Both the position numbers and the translations under genes were made by a program. From contig DBMJ01000015.1 of the NCBI GenBank assembly GCA_002298125.1, positions 62,001-126,000 on the forward strand: DNA of 64,000 nt, given 5' to 3'. Within the stretch, counting starts at the first letter, position 1. Every line of letters starts with the position of its first letter. Source of the DNA: Clostridium sp. UBA701. GTDB taxonomy: Bacteria; Bacillota; Clostridia; Clostridiales; Clostridiaceae. Shown here one piece after another: positions 8,205 through 17,361 of the stretch. The notes under the pieces are model-generated. The model had not been told where the DNA came from and did not search any database. It saw nothing but the letters and a program-made list of their open reading frames with translations.

Positions 8205-8861
8205 TTAACTAGTAAAAAGGGAAAGATATTCTCTAGCTGTTCTTACTATTTGATCAGTTTGAGGATTCTCCAGCATTTTTTTAACTTTTATCGTTCCAAT
8301 AGAACTCTTGATTTTAATTAATGCCTTTAAGGAATATAATATAACCTGGTTATTCTCATCTTCTAATGCTCTTAAGAGTGCATTTTCAAAGGTTAAATCA
8401 CCAGTCTTTCCCATGGCGGATATAGCAATTCTCCTAAGATTAACAAACTTACTAACTGAAGCCTTTATTAATAAATCATATCCACTCTCTTCTTTCATCT
8501 CGCCTAATAACCATAGTGCATTTTCTTTTTCCTTAATACTGAAATTACTTATTTCATCTCTTATGTATCCTATCAACCTACCTCTAAACTTAGATGATAG
8601 GTTTTCTAATGTCAAAATTCTATCCTTCTTATCAATAGCGGTAATATTACTGTAAAACTCTTCAATATTATTTGATTTTACCAGCACTCTGTATTTTATT
8701 TTTCCTAGGATTAAGTGCTGCTGTACTGTTGATATATCCAAAGCTCTTATAGTGCTGATAACAGAAGGTGATTTTCCCTCCATATAAAGAAAATAACTTA
8801 TATCCTCTGTACAATACAGAGCCGCATCATTCCAATCAAATTCCAATAGGCCTTTTATCAA
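8205..8861 (-). CDS. HEAT-repeat-like protein of unknown function
   Basis: A 218-residue soluble, alpha-helical protein. The second half carries HEAT-type helical pairs, for instance ENALWLLGEMKEESGYDLLIKA, LRRIAISAMGKTGDLTFENALLRALEDENNQVI and SLKALIKIKSSIGTIKVKKML, suggesting a protein-binding scaffold. The first 90 residues are not recognised. No signal peptide or membrane helix is visible. The start is a TTG preceded by AGGTG. It lies 11 bases downstream of the MocR-type regulator and 11 bases upstream of the yigZ-like gene, so the three are likely cotranscribed. Confidence 0.7.
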   Translation of the reverse strand: MIKGLLEFDWNDAALYCTEDISYFLYMEGKSPSVISTIRALDISTVQQHLILGKIKYRVLVKSNNIEEFYSNITAIDKKDRILTLENLSSKFRGRLIGYIRDEISNFSIKEKENALWLLGEMKEESGYDLLIKASVSKFVNLRRIAISAMGKTGDLTFENALLRALEDENNQVILYSLKALIKIKSSIGTIKVKKMLENPQTDQIVRTAREYLSLFTS

Positions 8862-8872
8862 TCCATCACCTT

Positions 8873-10279
8873 CTATATACTGTTCTTAATAAACCCCAAA
8901 ATAATATCCATACCTTTTTCTATATCTTCATTTGATGTCTGAGAAAAATTAATTCTAAAATATTTATCTCCATCCTTTGAATTTTTATAAAACAAAAATC
9001 CTGGCGTTATATAAACCTCTTTTTCAGCACACTTTCTAAATAGTGTCATAGAGTCTATTTTTGCAGGTTCCAATATCTCTAAATAGAGGTTAATTCCTCC
9101 ATTAGGTTCCTTAAACCGTACTAACGAAGTATGCTTTGTAAGGTAGTCTATAAAGTATTTATACCTGTTTGAATACTCCACCCTAACCTCATCCATGAAA
9201 TCTTTCCAATAACCCTTTTCTATATATAATTCCATTACCCTTTGCATTAAACTTGAAGTGGCAATATCAGAATTCACCTTAGAATTTTGCAATACCTCCT
9301 TATACTTATCGGGTACAATCATATAGCCTAGCCTTATACCAGGCATGAAAATTTTTGAAAAGCTCTTTAAGTATATAACCCTGTCATAGCAATCTAAATC
9401 TTTGAAGGTGCTTATTACCTCATTTTCTTTAAAGTAAATTTCTGACATATAATCATCTTCTAATATGAAAAAATCATATTTTTCTGCAAGATTTATTAGC
9501 TTAAGCTTCTCATCTAAGCTGTATGAATGGCCAGTTGGGTTTTGGAAATAACTCATAACGTAAAAGCACTTAATTTTATGTTTTTTAATAAATGCTTCTA
9601 AAGCAATGAAATCTATTTCATTTAGAACCAGGACCTCCAATAGGTTGGTTCTTCTTAATCTAAAAAGTGCTAAAGCCCCCGTATAAGTTGGTTTTTCTAT
9701 CATTACTCCATCGTTTACGTTGAGTAATGCCTTAGTAACTATGTCAATACCTTGCTGAGCACCAGATAGTATTATTATATTATCTTCTTTTAGCTCTCCA
9801 TTCCAATAGTGGGTATTTATACTATGTCTAAGTCCCGGATAGCCTTGAGGTTCTCTAAAAATTAATGCTTCAGCCCCATCTCTATCTATCACTTCATTTA
9901 TTACTTCCTTAAAGGCCTCTACGGAAATAAATTCTCCATTGAAGGTTTCACCTGTAAAGTCAATATATTTTCCCTTATCAGAAATAACATTTTTCATAAT
10001 GTTGTTATATTCTTTTCTAAAGCTTCTCTTATCATCTCTTTTTTTTACATAGGAGCCACTACCAGATTTTTGTATGATTCTTCCTTCTTGTTCTAGCTTA
10101 TAATAACAATTTATTATTGTAGCTGTATTGACTTTAAGATGTTCGGCCAATGAACGGATAGATGGTAGCTTTTCGCCCTCCTCCACCTTACCTTGCTCTA
10201 TTAGATTTTTAATATGATTATAAAGCTGAATATATTTTGGAATATCCTGATTAAATTCAAAGCAAAACTTATCATTCAT
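8873..10279 (-). CDS. MocR/PdxR-type regulator: GntR DNA-binding domain fused to aminotransferase-like domain
   Basis: A 468-residue transcription factor. Residues about 10-80 form a GntR winged helix (KLPSIRSLAEHLKVNTATIINCYYKLE), and about 110-465 a class I aminotransferase fold with the PLP-lysine region YLKSFSKIFMPGIRLGY and the substrate-side PTGHSYS. Such proteins sense PLP or amines rather than catalyse. The ATG at 10279 has AGGTGG upstream; a GTG at 10288 overlaps that site. No pdxST genes lie nearby, so the regulon is unknown. A 9-bp inverted repeat directly upstream could be its autoregulatory operator. Confidence 0.9.
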   Translation of the reverse strand: MNDKFCFEFNQDIPKYIQLYNHIKNLIEQGKVEEGEKLPSIRSLAEHLKVNTATIINCYYKLEQEGRIIQKSGSGSYVKKRDDKRSFRKEYNNIMKNVISDKGKYIDFTGETFNGEFISVEAFKEVINEVIDRDGAEALIFREPQGYPGLRHSINTHYWNGELKEDNIIILSGAQQGIDIVTKALLNVNDGVMIEKPTYTGALALFRLRRTNLLEVLVLNEIDFIALEAFIKKHKIKCFYVMSYFQNPTGHSYSLDEKLKLINLAEKYDFFILEDDYMSEIYFKENEVISTFKDLDCYDRVIYLKSFSKIFMPGIRLGYMIVPDKYKEVLQNSKVNSDIATSSLMQRVMELYIEKGYWKDFMDEVRVEYSNRYKYFIDYLTKHTSLVRFKEPNGGINLYLEILEPAKIDSMTLFRKCAEKEVYITPGFLFYKNSKDGDKYFRINFSQTSNEDIEKGMDIILGFIKNSI

Positions 10280-10296
10280 AACAACCACCTAAAATT

Positions 10297-10317
10297 TTAG
10301 CACCTATAAGGTGCTAA
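10297..10317 (-). promoter_or_regulatory. Inverted repeat upstream of the MocR-type gene
   Basis: Perfect 9-bp inverted repeat TTAGCACCT / AGGTGCTAA with a 3-base loop, placed in the 49-base gap between the nucleotidyltransferase stop and the regulator's start. It could be an operator or an RNA hairpin; no T-run follows, so a terminator is less likely. Confidence 0.5.
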
Positions 10318-10328
10318 TTAAATAATAA

Positions 10329-11225
10329 CTAAATAAAATAAACTTTTTCCTTTAAAACAGTAAGTCCATTTTCAATTTTATAATCTCTAAATTCTTTCTT
10401 AATTAAGTTCTTTTCCCATAGACGATTTAGAATATCTTCCATAGAAATATCATAATTCTTAAATAAGGTATCTCTAATTATTTCCTCTGTACTAAGAAAA
10501 CAATCCTTCTCCTTCATAAAGTTTAATAATAAAGAGGTGTAGTGACTGAGAGAACTATCTATAGAGTGTTCAATATATTCCAAAATATTGTTAATTGCGT
10601 TTACTGGATTTTCTCTATTGTAGGATAAATCTTCAACTAATTTTCTATAATTATCATCTAAATTCATAGCCATAATTAAAGCATCCTTACTAATCATGTA
10701 TCCTGAGGAATTAATAAATAGTTTTGAATAGTTATCAATACATTTTGTAATAGCTATAAAAGCTGTATTTACATTGTTATTAAATAGGCACTTTCTGCAA
10801 ACGCTTATGCTTTTTAGGGAATTGCCTAGATAAGTAAGATTCCACCTTTCCCTATCTAGGTCAGGATAATATCTAGTTCCATCAAATTTACTAGTTATTT
10901 CACTATCTCTTGAAAAAACCAGCTTAGACGCTGCCATTACTCTGTGTAAAAACCCACCTCTAAGATCCTCTTCGCATAGCTGGAAGAATTTCTGCTTATT
11001 CATGAGTTTAATATGTACAGAAATATCCTTCTCTTCAGTATAGATATTCTCCAGTTCACCGCTATTTCTGTTTACTATAACGAATAAATCTATGTCTGAT
11101 TCTTCCCATAAATCGCCAGATACCATGCTTCCAAATACCATAACCGCTAATACACTACTGCTTTGCTTCAATTTATCAATTACATTATTAAATGCTTTTT
11201 GATATTGAGCTACAGATTTACTCAT
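10329..11225 (-). CDS. Nucleotidyltransferase-domain protein
   Basis: A 298-residue protein with a Pol-beta-type nucleotidyltransferase domain at the N-terminus: FGSMVSGDLWEESDIDLFVI gives the Gly32-Ser33 motif and metal ligands Asp44 and Asp46. The region about 120-240 is helical and may form a substrate-binding HEPN-like or kanamycin-nucleotidyltransferase-like domain. Substrate unknown; an antibiotic, a protein or a small molecule are all possible. The order with the regulator downstream (49-base gap) suggests that they share a transcript. It is not a typical short MNT toxin-antitoxin partner. Confidence 0.75.
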   Translation of the reverse strand: MSKSVAQYQKAFNNVIDKLKQSSSVLAVMVFGSMVSGDLWEESDIDLFVIVNRNSGELENIYTEEKDISVHIKLMNKQKFFQLCEEDLRGGFLHRVMAASKLVFSRDSEITSKFDGTRYYPDLDRERWNLTYLGNSLKSISVCRKCLFNNNVNTAFIAITKCIDNYSKLFINSSGYMISKDALIMAMNLDDNYRKLVEDLSYNRENPVNAINNILEYIEHSIDSSLSHYTSLLLNFMKEKDCFLSTEEIIRDTLFKNYDISMEDILNRLWEKNLIKKEFRDYKIENGLTVLKEKVYFI

Positions 11226-11383
11226 AACAAATTCCCCCTATACCCCTAGTTTATATACTTTATATAAAACTGGATTTATTATATTAACTTTATAAAGTAC
11301 TATAAACATAATTATAATACAGTGAAAATCATTTTAACAGTACTTTTGTCTAAAAATGAATATTTTCTGTCAAAAATCTGAAT

Positions 11384-11599
11384 TTATATTTTTTTAACCT
11401 TCATTTTACGAATATCATTACACTTGCCACAGAAGAAAATATGAATGCAAAATAGCCCATTATCTTCTATTGGCATCTCTGCGCTGTAACTGTCTAAATA
11501 ATCTTGAATTCTGCCCTTGTCAACCATTGTCTCACCGCATAGTGGGCACAAGTAATTGTTCTGAGCTAAAGCATTACATAACGGGCATATCCTATCCAT
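11384..11599 (-). CDS. Small double zinc-ribbon protein
   Basis: A 71-residue protein with two CxxC pairs near the start (CPLC at 5-8 and CPLC at 18-21) and a further CGKC near residue 58, so it probably binds one or two zinc ions. Function unknown. The ribosome binding site is AAGGAGG and the start is ATG. It is flanked by a 157-base gap on the nucleotidyltransferase side and 57 bases on the hflX side, and is probably transcribed with hflX. Confidence 0.7.
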   Translation of the reverse strand: MDRICPLCNALAQNNYLCPLCGETMVDKGRIQDYLDSYSAEMPIEDNGLFCIHIFFCGKCNDIRKMKVKKI

Positions 11600-11656
11600 A
11601 AACGTCCTCCTTATTTAGAAGTCCCATCCCAATTTAAATTTTATCAGTAAAGAAAT

Positions 11657-13441
11657 TTACACAAGGTAATCCTCTAGTTTATTATATAGTATATCTGTGA
11701 CCTCAGCTTTTATGAAGGTACCCTCTTCTTTAAATTCTTCAGATAATATTCTTCCTTCATTATGAAGTAGGGCCCGCAGACTATCTACATTGTATGGAAT
11801 CAAGAATTCTGCCACTCTCCTTGTATTTGGTAATAATCCAGCCATTTTTATAAGAAGCTCCTCTATGTTTATTTCCTTCTTAGCTGAAATTTTAACCTGA
11901 GGATAGTTATTATTTTCTATAGTTAATCTTTCAAAAACCTCCTGATTAGCTTTATCTATCTTATTTAATGCAAGCAGCACAGGGGTATCCTTTACTTTCA
12001 AGTCAAGGAGTAACCTATTTACTGTTTCTAGCTGCAGTAATGCACTACTTGAAGATACATCTACCACATGAACTAAAAGATCAGCTTCAATTACTTCTTC
12101 TAATGTAGACTTAAAAGCTTCTACTAGATCATGGGGTAGTTTGTTGACGAAGCCTATGGTATCTGTAAGAGTAGCCTCTCTACCATCTAGAAGTGTTATA
12201 TTTCTAGTAGTTGTATCTAAGGTTGCAAAAAGCATATCAGCTTCTAACACTTCTTTCCCTTCCTGGGGTGTAAATTTGAGGGATTTTCTCCATAGCAGAT
12301 TTCTCAAGGTGGATTTTCCTACATTAGTATAACCAACCAAGGATATCTGTGGTATGGTGCTGCTTCTTCTTCTTTCACTTTGTGTTTGCCTATTACCTTT
12401 TATTTTATCTAACTCTCTTGTAAGTTCATAAATTCTTTCCTTTATGTGCCTTCTATCAGTTTCTAGCTTTTTTTCCCCTGGTCCCCTTGTACCAATTCCT
12501 CCTCCTGTCCTATCAAGCATAATCCCCAGTCCACTTAATCTAGGTAATCTGTATTTAAGCTGCGCAAGCTCTACCTGTATTTTTGCCTCTTTACTCCTAG
12601 CCCTACTAGCAAATATTTCTAGGATGAGTATAGTTCTATCTATAACCTTAACTCCAGTCAAATTTTCAAGATTTCGCACTTGTGAAGCAGAGAGCTCGTC
12701 ATCAAAAATCAGTAGATTTACATGCTGTGCTTGGCAATACATGGATATTTCTTCTGCCTTTCCCTTGCCGATAAAATATGCAGAATCTGCCCTTAATCTC
12801 TTTTGCAAAAAACTTCCTTTTGTAAGAATGCCACAAGCTTTAGCTAGTTCTCCAAGCTCTACTAAGCTATCCTCATTATCGACACCAACTAAAAAAGCCC
12901 TTTCTTCTATATCTTCTTCAACATCTGTGACCTTCAATTGCTTTTCAAGGAGAAGCACTTTTTCAAGATAGTCAAATTCCTCTGCCTTATCTATATTGGA
13001 AAAGCTATATATTTCACTACCTATTCTTTCCTCATAAAGGGAACAAACCCCCACTGAAACATCAGCACCCTTACCTTCTAGTATTGCAAGGGCAACTATT
13101 GCATCAAGCTTATATTGTACTAGCGCTGAAATATCTAATGCCGACAGTTTAGAAGTTCCATTTGGATGGGTATGTATAATTCTAGTTCCGGACATTTTTT
13201 TTACAGATACAGGGATTAAAGGCATTTCCACTGTAGTGCTATCGCCAACAGCTACAGCTTCTACTTGTCCCTTCCTGTTCACAGCTACACTTATTTCCTT
13301 GTTTATAAGTGAGCTTAGTTCTATAAGTGTTATATAAAGCTGTTTAGATAACAACTCTTCCTTAGGTTCTTTAAATTCATAGATTTGTTCGAGCTTATCT
13401 AAAACACTATTTCTTATATTTTCTGTTTCACCGTATATCAT
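11657..13441 (-). CDS. hflX: GTPase HflX with N-terminal JAMM-like extension
   Basis: Ribosome-associated GTPase that splits or rescues stalled ribosomes under stress. Residues about 185-350 form the HflX subdomain (GTRGPGEKKLETDRRHI) followed by the GTPase domain with G1 GYTNVGKST, DTIGFV and NKID motifs. At 594 residues it is roughly 170 longer than E. coli or Bacillus HflX. The extra N-terminus contains HTHPNGTSKLSALD, which fits the JAMM metal-binding pattern H-x-H-x7-S-x2-D (His90, His92, Ser100, Asp103). I chose the ATG at 13441 (MIYGETENI), 11 bases from GGAG; upstream starts at 13450 and 13483 are possible. Confidence 0.93.
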   Translation of the reverse strand: MIYGETENIRNSVLDKLEQIYEFKEPKEELLSKQLYITLIELSSLINKEISVAVNRKGQVEAVAVGDSTTVEMPLIPVSVKKMSGTRIIHTHPNGTSKLSALDISALVQYKLDAIVALAILEGKGADVSVGVCSLYEERIGSEIYSFSNIDKAEEFDYLEKVLLLEKQLKVTDVEEDIEERAFLVGVDNEDSLVELGELAKACGILTKGSFLQKRLRADSAYFIGKGKAEEISMYCQAQHVNLLIFDDELSASQVRNLENLTGVKVIDRTILILEIFASRARSKEAKIQVELAQLKYRLPRLSGLGIMLDRTGGGIGTRGPGEKKLETDRRHIKERIYELTRELDKIKGNRQTQSERRRSSTIPQISLVGYTNVGKSTLRNLLWRKSLKFTPQEGKEVLEADMLFATLDTTTRNITLLDGREATLTDTIGFVNKLPHDLVEAFKSTLEEVIEADLLVHVVDVSSSSALLQLETVNRLLLDLKVKDTPVLLALNKIDKANQEVFERLTIENNNYPQVKISAKKEINIEELLIKMAGLLPNTRRVAEFLIPYNVDSLRALLHNEGRILSEEFKEEGTFIKAEVTDILYNKLEDYLV

Positions 13442-13476
13442 ATAATTCATCACTCCAATAAATCTAATATATATAC

Positions 13477-13505
13477 TTGACAACTTTCATATAATTCTAT
13501 ACTAT
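13477..13505 (+). promoter_or_regulatory. Sigma-A promoter of hpt
   Basis: TTGACA (13477-13482), a 17-base spacer and TACTAT (13500-13505). Transcription would begin near 13512, about 34 bases before the hpt start. The elements lie just upstream of hflX on the opposite strand. Confidence 0.8.
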
Positions 13506-13545
13506 AAAAACAATCTTGTAAATATCTATGGGTTGGAGGATTACA

Positions 13546-14067
13546 ATGGAACAGAAGGCTATCAATGTATTGATTTCTGAGTCGGAAATTCAGCATAGAA
13601 TAAGGGAACTTGGAAGCGAAATCTCCAAAGATTATGAAGGTAAAAACTTATATGTTCTTTCTCTCTTAAGAGGAAGCTTTATTTTTACTGCAGACCTTGT
13701 ACGTCAAATATCTGTACCTACAAAAATTGGTTTTATGACAACATCAAGCTATGGACATGGAGAAACCTCCACTGGTAGTGTACAAGTTTTAAATGACGTG
13801 CCGGATAATTTGGAAGGACAGGATGTGTTGATAATGGATGACATTGTAGACACTGGCATAACCATGAATTTTGTAATTAATCATGTTAAAAAACTTGGCG
13901 CTTCCAGTGTGAAATGTGCAGTTCTTCTAGATAAGCCTGAAAGGCGCAAGGTAAGTCTTAATCCAGATTACCGTTGCTTTACTATTCCCGATGTCTTTGT
14001 TGTAGGCTATGGTCTTAATTATGGAGACCACTATCGAAATATTCCTTATGTATTTAATTGGAAATAA
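13546..14067 (+). CDS. hpt: Hypoxanthine phosphoribosyltransferase
   Basis: Converts hypoxanthine and guanine to IMP and GMP using PRPP (purine salvage, cytoplasm). The 173-residue protein shows the PRPP-binding motif DVLIMDDIVDTGIT, the flexible-loop region TTSSYGHGETSTG, and the C-terminal PDVFVVGYGLNYGDHYRNIPY. The ATG at 13546 has TTGGAGG upstream; an in-frame ATG at 13528 precedes the ribosome binding site and is unlikely. It is monocistronic, with a good sigma-A promoter and a terminator shared with the convergent yunB. Confidence 0.97.
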   Translation: MEQKAINVLISESEIQHRIRELGSEISKDYEGKNLYVLSLLRGSFIFTADLVRQISVPTKIGFMTTSSYGHGETSTGSVQVLNDVPDNLEGQDVLIMDDIVDTGITMNFVINHVKKLGASSVKCAVLLDKPERRKVSLNPDYRCFTIPDVFVVGYGLNYGDHYRNIPYVFNWK

Positions 14068-14091
14068 AACAGCAGCAAAGGCTGCTGTTTT
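14066..14091. terminator. Bidirectional terminator between hpt and yunB
   Basis: 11-bp stem AAAACAGCAGC / GCTGCTGTTTT with a 4-base loop, flanked by T-rich DNA on both strands. It serves the convergent genes hpt and yunB. Confidence 0.88.
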
Positions 14092-14761
14092 ATTTTGTAG
14101 TTTTATAGCCTGTATTTGACCAATCCATGTTTAATAAATTTTCTGGTACCTTGCCTAGTAATATTGTTTCAGAAACGGCTACTTGAGTTTTTAAGTCTAT
14201 TTCATTGCTCTTTAGTGGAACAATAACCTTAACCTTAGTATTTAGCTCTACATATATTTTATGCCTGCTCTGGTTGATTCCTACAGATTCAAACTGAGAA
14301 AGATACTTTGTCTCAATGTATCCTAGCGGCTCAACTTCTACCCTTATATTGGGTCCAAGTTGGGCTAGTAGATTATTATTAAAGATATACCCCATAGGTA
14401 TATCTATTTTCAGTTGTCTGAAATTATCGAGCCTCTGCTGCACTTTGAAGGTAATATTGCTAGATAGTACATTCATCTTCATTGTATCAGCGCGAAGCAT
14501 AACAATGTTATTATCTCTATCTCGCTCTACCCTCATCACTTCATCGTAGTTAAATCTTTCTGAGCATTCTTTTATGATTGTTTCATTTATTACATTTAAA
14601 ATTCTTGCTTTTATCTCTGCATCTGCTACAGCCAATATATAAGGAGTTATTATTGTTGCCAAATAGTATAAAAATACATCTACTAAAATAAATATAATAA
14701 TAATTGCTGTCAATATTCTATACCTTAGTTTTATAGTTTTTCTGATAACAATCCCCTCCAT
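14090..14761 (-). CDS. yunB: Sporulation protein YunB
   Basis: A 223-residue protein with an N-terminal transmembrane helix (about residues 15-38, ILTAIIIIFILVDVFLYYL) and an extracytoplasmic domain containing NVINETIIKECS and QVAVSETILLGKVPENLLN, both typical of YunB. In Bacillus, YunB belongs to the sigma-E regulon and affects sporulation. The N-terminus is uncertain because ATGGAGGGG at 14761 is itself purine-rich; no better start is evident. Transcribed alone, convergent with hpt. Confidence 0.9.
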   Translation of the reverse strand: MEGIVIRKTIKLRYRILTAIIIIFILVDVFLYYLATIITPYILAVADAEIKARILNVINETIIKECSERFNYDEVMRVERDRDNNIVMLRADTMKMNVLSSNITFKVQQRLDNFRQLKIDIPMGYIFNNNLLAQLGPNIRVEVEPLGYIETKYLSQFESVGINQSRHKIYVELNTKVKVIVPLKSNEIDLKTQVAVSETILLGKVPENLLNMDWSNTGYKTTK

Positions 14762-14850
14762 GGTAATAATGCCTATAATTTTTTTGATAAACTAATATAT
14801 TATACAGATTTTTTATCTAAATTATACCTTTAAATACTATTACTGTTGTT

Positions 14851-14878
14851 TTGCTCAAGTGGGTATTTATGTTATAAT
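14851..14878 (+). promoter_or_regulatory. Sigma-A promoter of the class A penicillin-binding protein
   Basis: TTGCTC (14851-14856), a 16-base spacer and TATAAT (14873-14878), about 48 bases before the start codon. Confidence 0.7.
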
Positions 14879-14925
14879 ATTTTAAAGTTGGCAATAATAA
14901 CAGAGGAAAATAGGAGGAGCTTCGT

Positions 14926-17316
14926 ATGACCCAAAAAGGTGATAATAATAAAAAAAGTAAAAAGAAAAAGCGTAGAATATTTAAAAAAGTCTTTTTAACC
15001 CTCCTTACAGTTATCTTAGTTTGTTCTGTAGCAATTGCTGGTGTGGTTTTTGCCATAATAAAAACAGGACCAGCCCTAGATGTTAAAAAAATATTATATC
15101 AGAATGAAACTTCAAAGATCTATGATAATAATAAAGAGATGATTGACATAGTTATAACTGAAAGGAAAAGAACCGAAGTATCTTTAAAGGACATGTCCCC
15201 TTACATTACTAAGGGTATCGTTTCTATTGAGGATGAACGCTTTTATAAGCATAAGGGAGTTGACCCTATAAGGATAGTAGGAGTTGTTATCTCAAATATT
15301 AAAAATAAGCTTACAAATAAATCAGGTGTTCAAGGTGCATCCACAATAACTCAGCAATTATTAAAAAATACTATTTTGACAGACGAAGCATCTTACACTC
15401 GAAAGATAAGAGAAGCATATATGGCTTTGAAGCTGGAAAAGGACTATTTAAGTAAGGATCAGATTCTAGAAGCCTATTTAAATACAGTAAACTTTGGAGG
15501 CAATTATTATGGTGTAGAAACTGCCTCCCTGCACTACTTTAGTAAATCTGCAAAGGATTTAAATTTAATAGAGGGCGCTTTCTTATCTGGAGTTACTCAA
15601 AACCCTGAGAAATTCTATCCTTTCTCAGCAAAAGCATTAAAAAACCCAGAACCCTACATAACTAGAACTAAGCTTGTGCTTTCAAAAATGCTGGAGACTG
15701 GAGCCATTAGTAAAGAGGAATATGATAAAGCCCTTAAAGAAGTCAATGAAAAAGGCATTACCTTTAATAAGTCTGTAAAAGATGAAAACAAAATGAGATA
15801 TGAATGGTTTTCTCTTCCAGTAATTGAAGAGGTAAAAAAGGATTTAAAACAGCAGCAAGGACTTAGTGACAGCGAGATTAAAAACCTCCTTATGACTGGT
15901 GGAATTAAAATCTTTACAACTATGGATAAGAAAATTCAAGATGAAACTGAAAAGGTAATTAATGACGATAGCAACTATGAATTGAACAACCCTATTGATA
16001 ACATAAAACAGCCTCAGGCTTCTGCAGTTATTATGGACTATAGAACTGGAGAGGTGAAGGCAATTGTGGGAGGTAGAGGAGATCAACCCCCTCGTTCCTT
16101 TAATCGAGCAGCTTACAATGGATCTAAAGCCTTTCTAAAGCCACCAGGATCAAGTTTTAAGCCTATTGCAGTTTATTCTCCTGCTCTTGATAGCAAGGAT
16201 GCAACTGCAGCAACTGTAGTAGAGGATTCCCCTCTCTCTCCAGAGATAGGCAAATTATACCCCATGCCTGATGGAACACCTTATAACCCTTCAAACTATG
16301 AAACCGGAAGGTACATGGGCTATATGACAATAAGAGAGGCAATTGAGCGTTCCCAAAACCTTGTAGCCGTTAAGCTGGAACATGAAATTGGAATTAAGAC
16401 TGGCAAGGATTATGCAAGTAAATTTGGCATTACCACTGTAAACAGTGATGGTTTAGCTTCTATGTCACTGGGTCAGTTAACACAAGGAACCAATACTCTT
16501 TCTATGACTGCAGCCTATGGAGTTTTTGGAAATGGTGGATTGTATACTAAGCCACGACTATATACCAAGGTTGAAGATAGAGATGGTAGAGTATTATTAG
16601 AAACAAAACCAGAAACTCATAAGGTTTTAACACCTCAGTCCGCTTATATCATGTATGATATGTTAAAAGGACCTGTATCAGGAGCAAATGGAACAGCACG
16701 TATTGCAAAGTTTAGTGATATGCCTGCTGCCGGCAAGACTGGTACATCCTCCTTTAAGGAAAACTTCTGGTTTTGTGGTCTAACACCCTATTATTGCGGA
16801 GCCATTTGGATTGGAAATGATGCTCCAAAAACCTATGATAAAGGAATTAGCAGCTGGGCTGCTGCTAGAATGTGGGGAATAATCATGAAGGATATCCACA
16901 AAGCTTTACCTGTAAAAGATATAGAAGAACCTTCTAATATCGTAAGGGTTAATGTTTGCAAGGTTTCTGGAAAACTTCCCACTGATTTATGTAAAAAGGA
17001 CCCAAGAGGGGATGAAACATATACCGAACTATTTATAGCTGGCACTGAACCTACTACCTTCTGCGATATACATGTAGAGGCTAAGGTTAATAAGCTCAAT
17101 AATAAATTAGCTACAGAAGCTACTCCCCTAGATTTAATTGTAAGTAAAGTATTTATCAAGAGGGATTATATACCTTCAAAGCCTTTAGATGATCAGGCCT
17201 ATGTATTACCTACAGAAAAGGATGATACAACTTCAACTACTAAACACTCTAACGGTAATAATGGCAGCCTAATAGATAATATTCTAAATCTATTCAACAA
17301 ACCTAATAGACCATAA
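14926..17316 (+). CDS. Class A penicillin-binding protein (PBP1A family)
   Basis: Bifunctional peptidoglycan glycosyltransferase and transpeptidase anchored in the membrane. After a Lys/Arg-rich cytoplasmic tail and one transmembrane helix (about residues 22-46) comes the GT51 domain with EDERFYKHKG (catalytic Glu102) and GASTITQQL. The transpeptidase domain has the SxxK motif SSFK (Ser409, Lys412), a SQN motif near 484 and KTGTS at 604-608. A Thr/Ser-rich tail closes the 796-residue protein. Ribosome binding site AGGAGG. It has its own promoter and terminator; vegetative expression is likely. Confidence 0.95.
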   Translation: MTQKGDNNKKSKKKKRRIFKKVFLTLLTVILVCSVAIAGVVFAIIKTGPALDVKKILYQNETSKIYDNNKEMIDIVITERKRTEVSLKDMSPYITKGIVSIEDERFYKHKGVDPIRIVGVVISNIKNKLTNKSGVQGASTITQQLLKNTILTDEASYTRKIREAYMALKLEKDYLSKDQILEAYLNTVNFGGNYYGVETASLHYFSKSAKDLNLIEGAFLSGVTQNPEKFYPFSAKALKNPEPYITRTKLVLSKMLETGAISKEEYDKALKEVNEKGITFNKSVKDENKMRYEWFSLPVIEEVKKDLKQQQGLSDSEIKNLLMTGGIKIFTTMDKKIQDETEKVINDDSNYELNNPIDNIKQPQASAVIMDYRTGEVKAIVGGRGDQPPRSFNRAAYNGSKAFLKPPGSSFKPIAVYSPALDSKDATAATVVEDSPLSPEIGKLYPMPDGTPYNPSNYETGRYMGYMTIREAIERSQNLVAVKLEHEIGIKTGKDYASKFGITTVNSDGLASMSLGQLTQGTNTLSMTAAYGVFGNGGLYTKPRLYTKVEDRDGRVLLETKPETHKVLTPQSAYIMYDMLKGPVSGANGTARIAKFSDMPAAGKTGTSSFKENFWFCGLTPYYCGAIWIGNDAPKTYDKGISSWAAARMWGIIMKDIHKALPVKDIEEPSNIVRVNVCKVSGKLPTDLCKKDPRGDETYTELFIAGTEPTTFCDIHVEAKVNKLNNKLATEATPLDLIVSKVFIKRDYIPSKPLDDQAYVLPTEKDDTTSTTKHSNGNNGSLIDNILNLFNKPNRP

Positions 17317-17320
17317 AATG

Positions 17321-17351
17321 AAAACAGCCTTATTTATTTTAAGGCTGTTTT
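17321..17351. terminator. Bidirectional terminator between the PBP gene and spoVA operon
   Basis: 12-bp stem AAAACAGCCTTA / TAAGGCTGTTTT with a 7-base loop and T-runs on both sides, placed between convergent genes. Confidence 0.88.
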
Positions 17352-17361
17352 TCGTTTCACT

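Noticed and set aside
12444..12971. Long plus-strand open frame antisense to hflX
   Set aside because: Lies wholly opposite a well-supported gene, has no ribosome binding site match and a composition typical of an antisense shadow.
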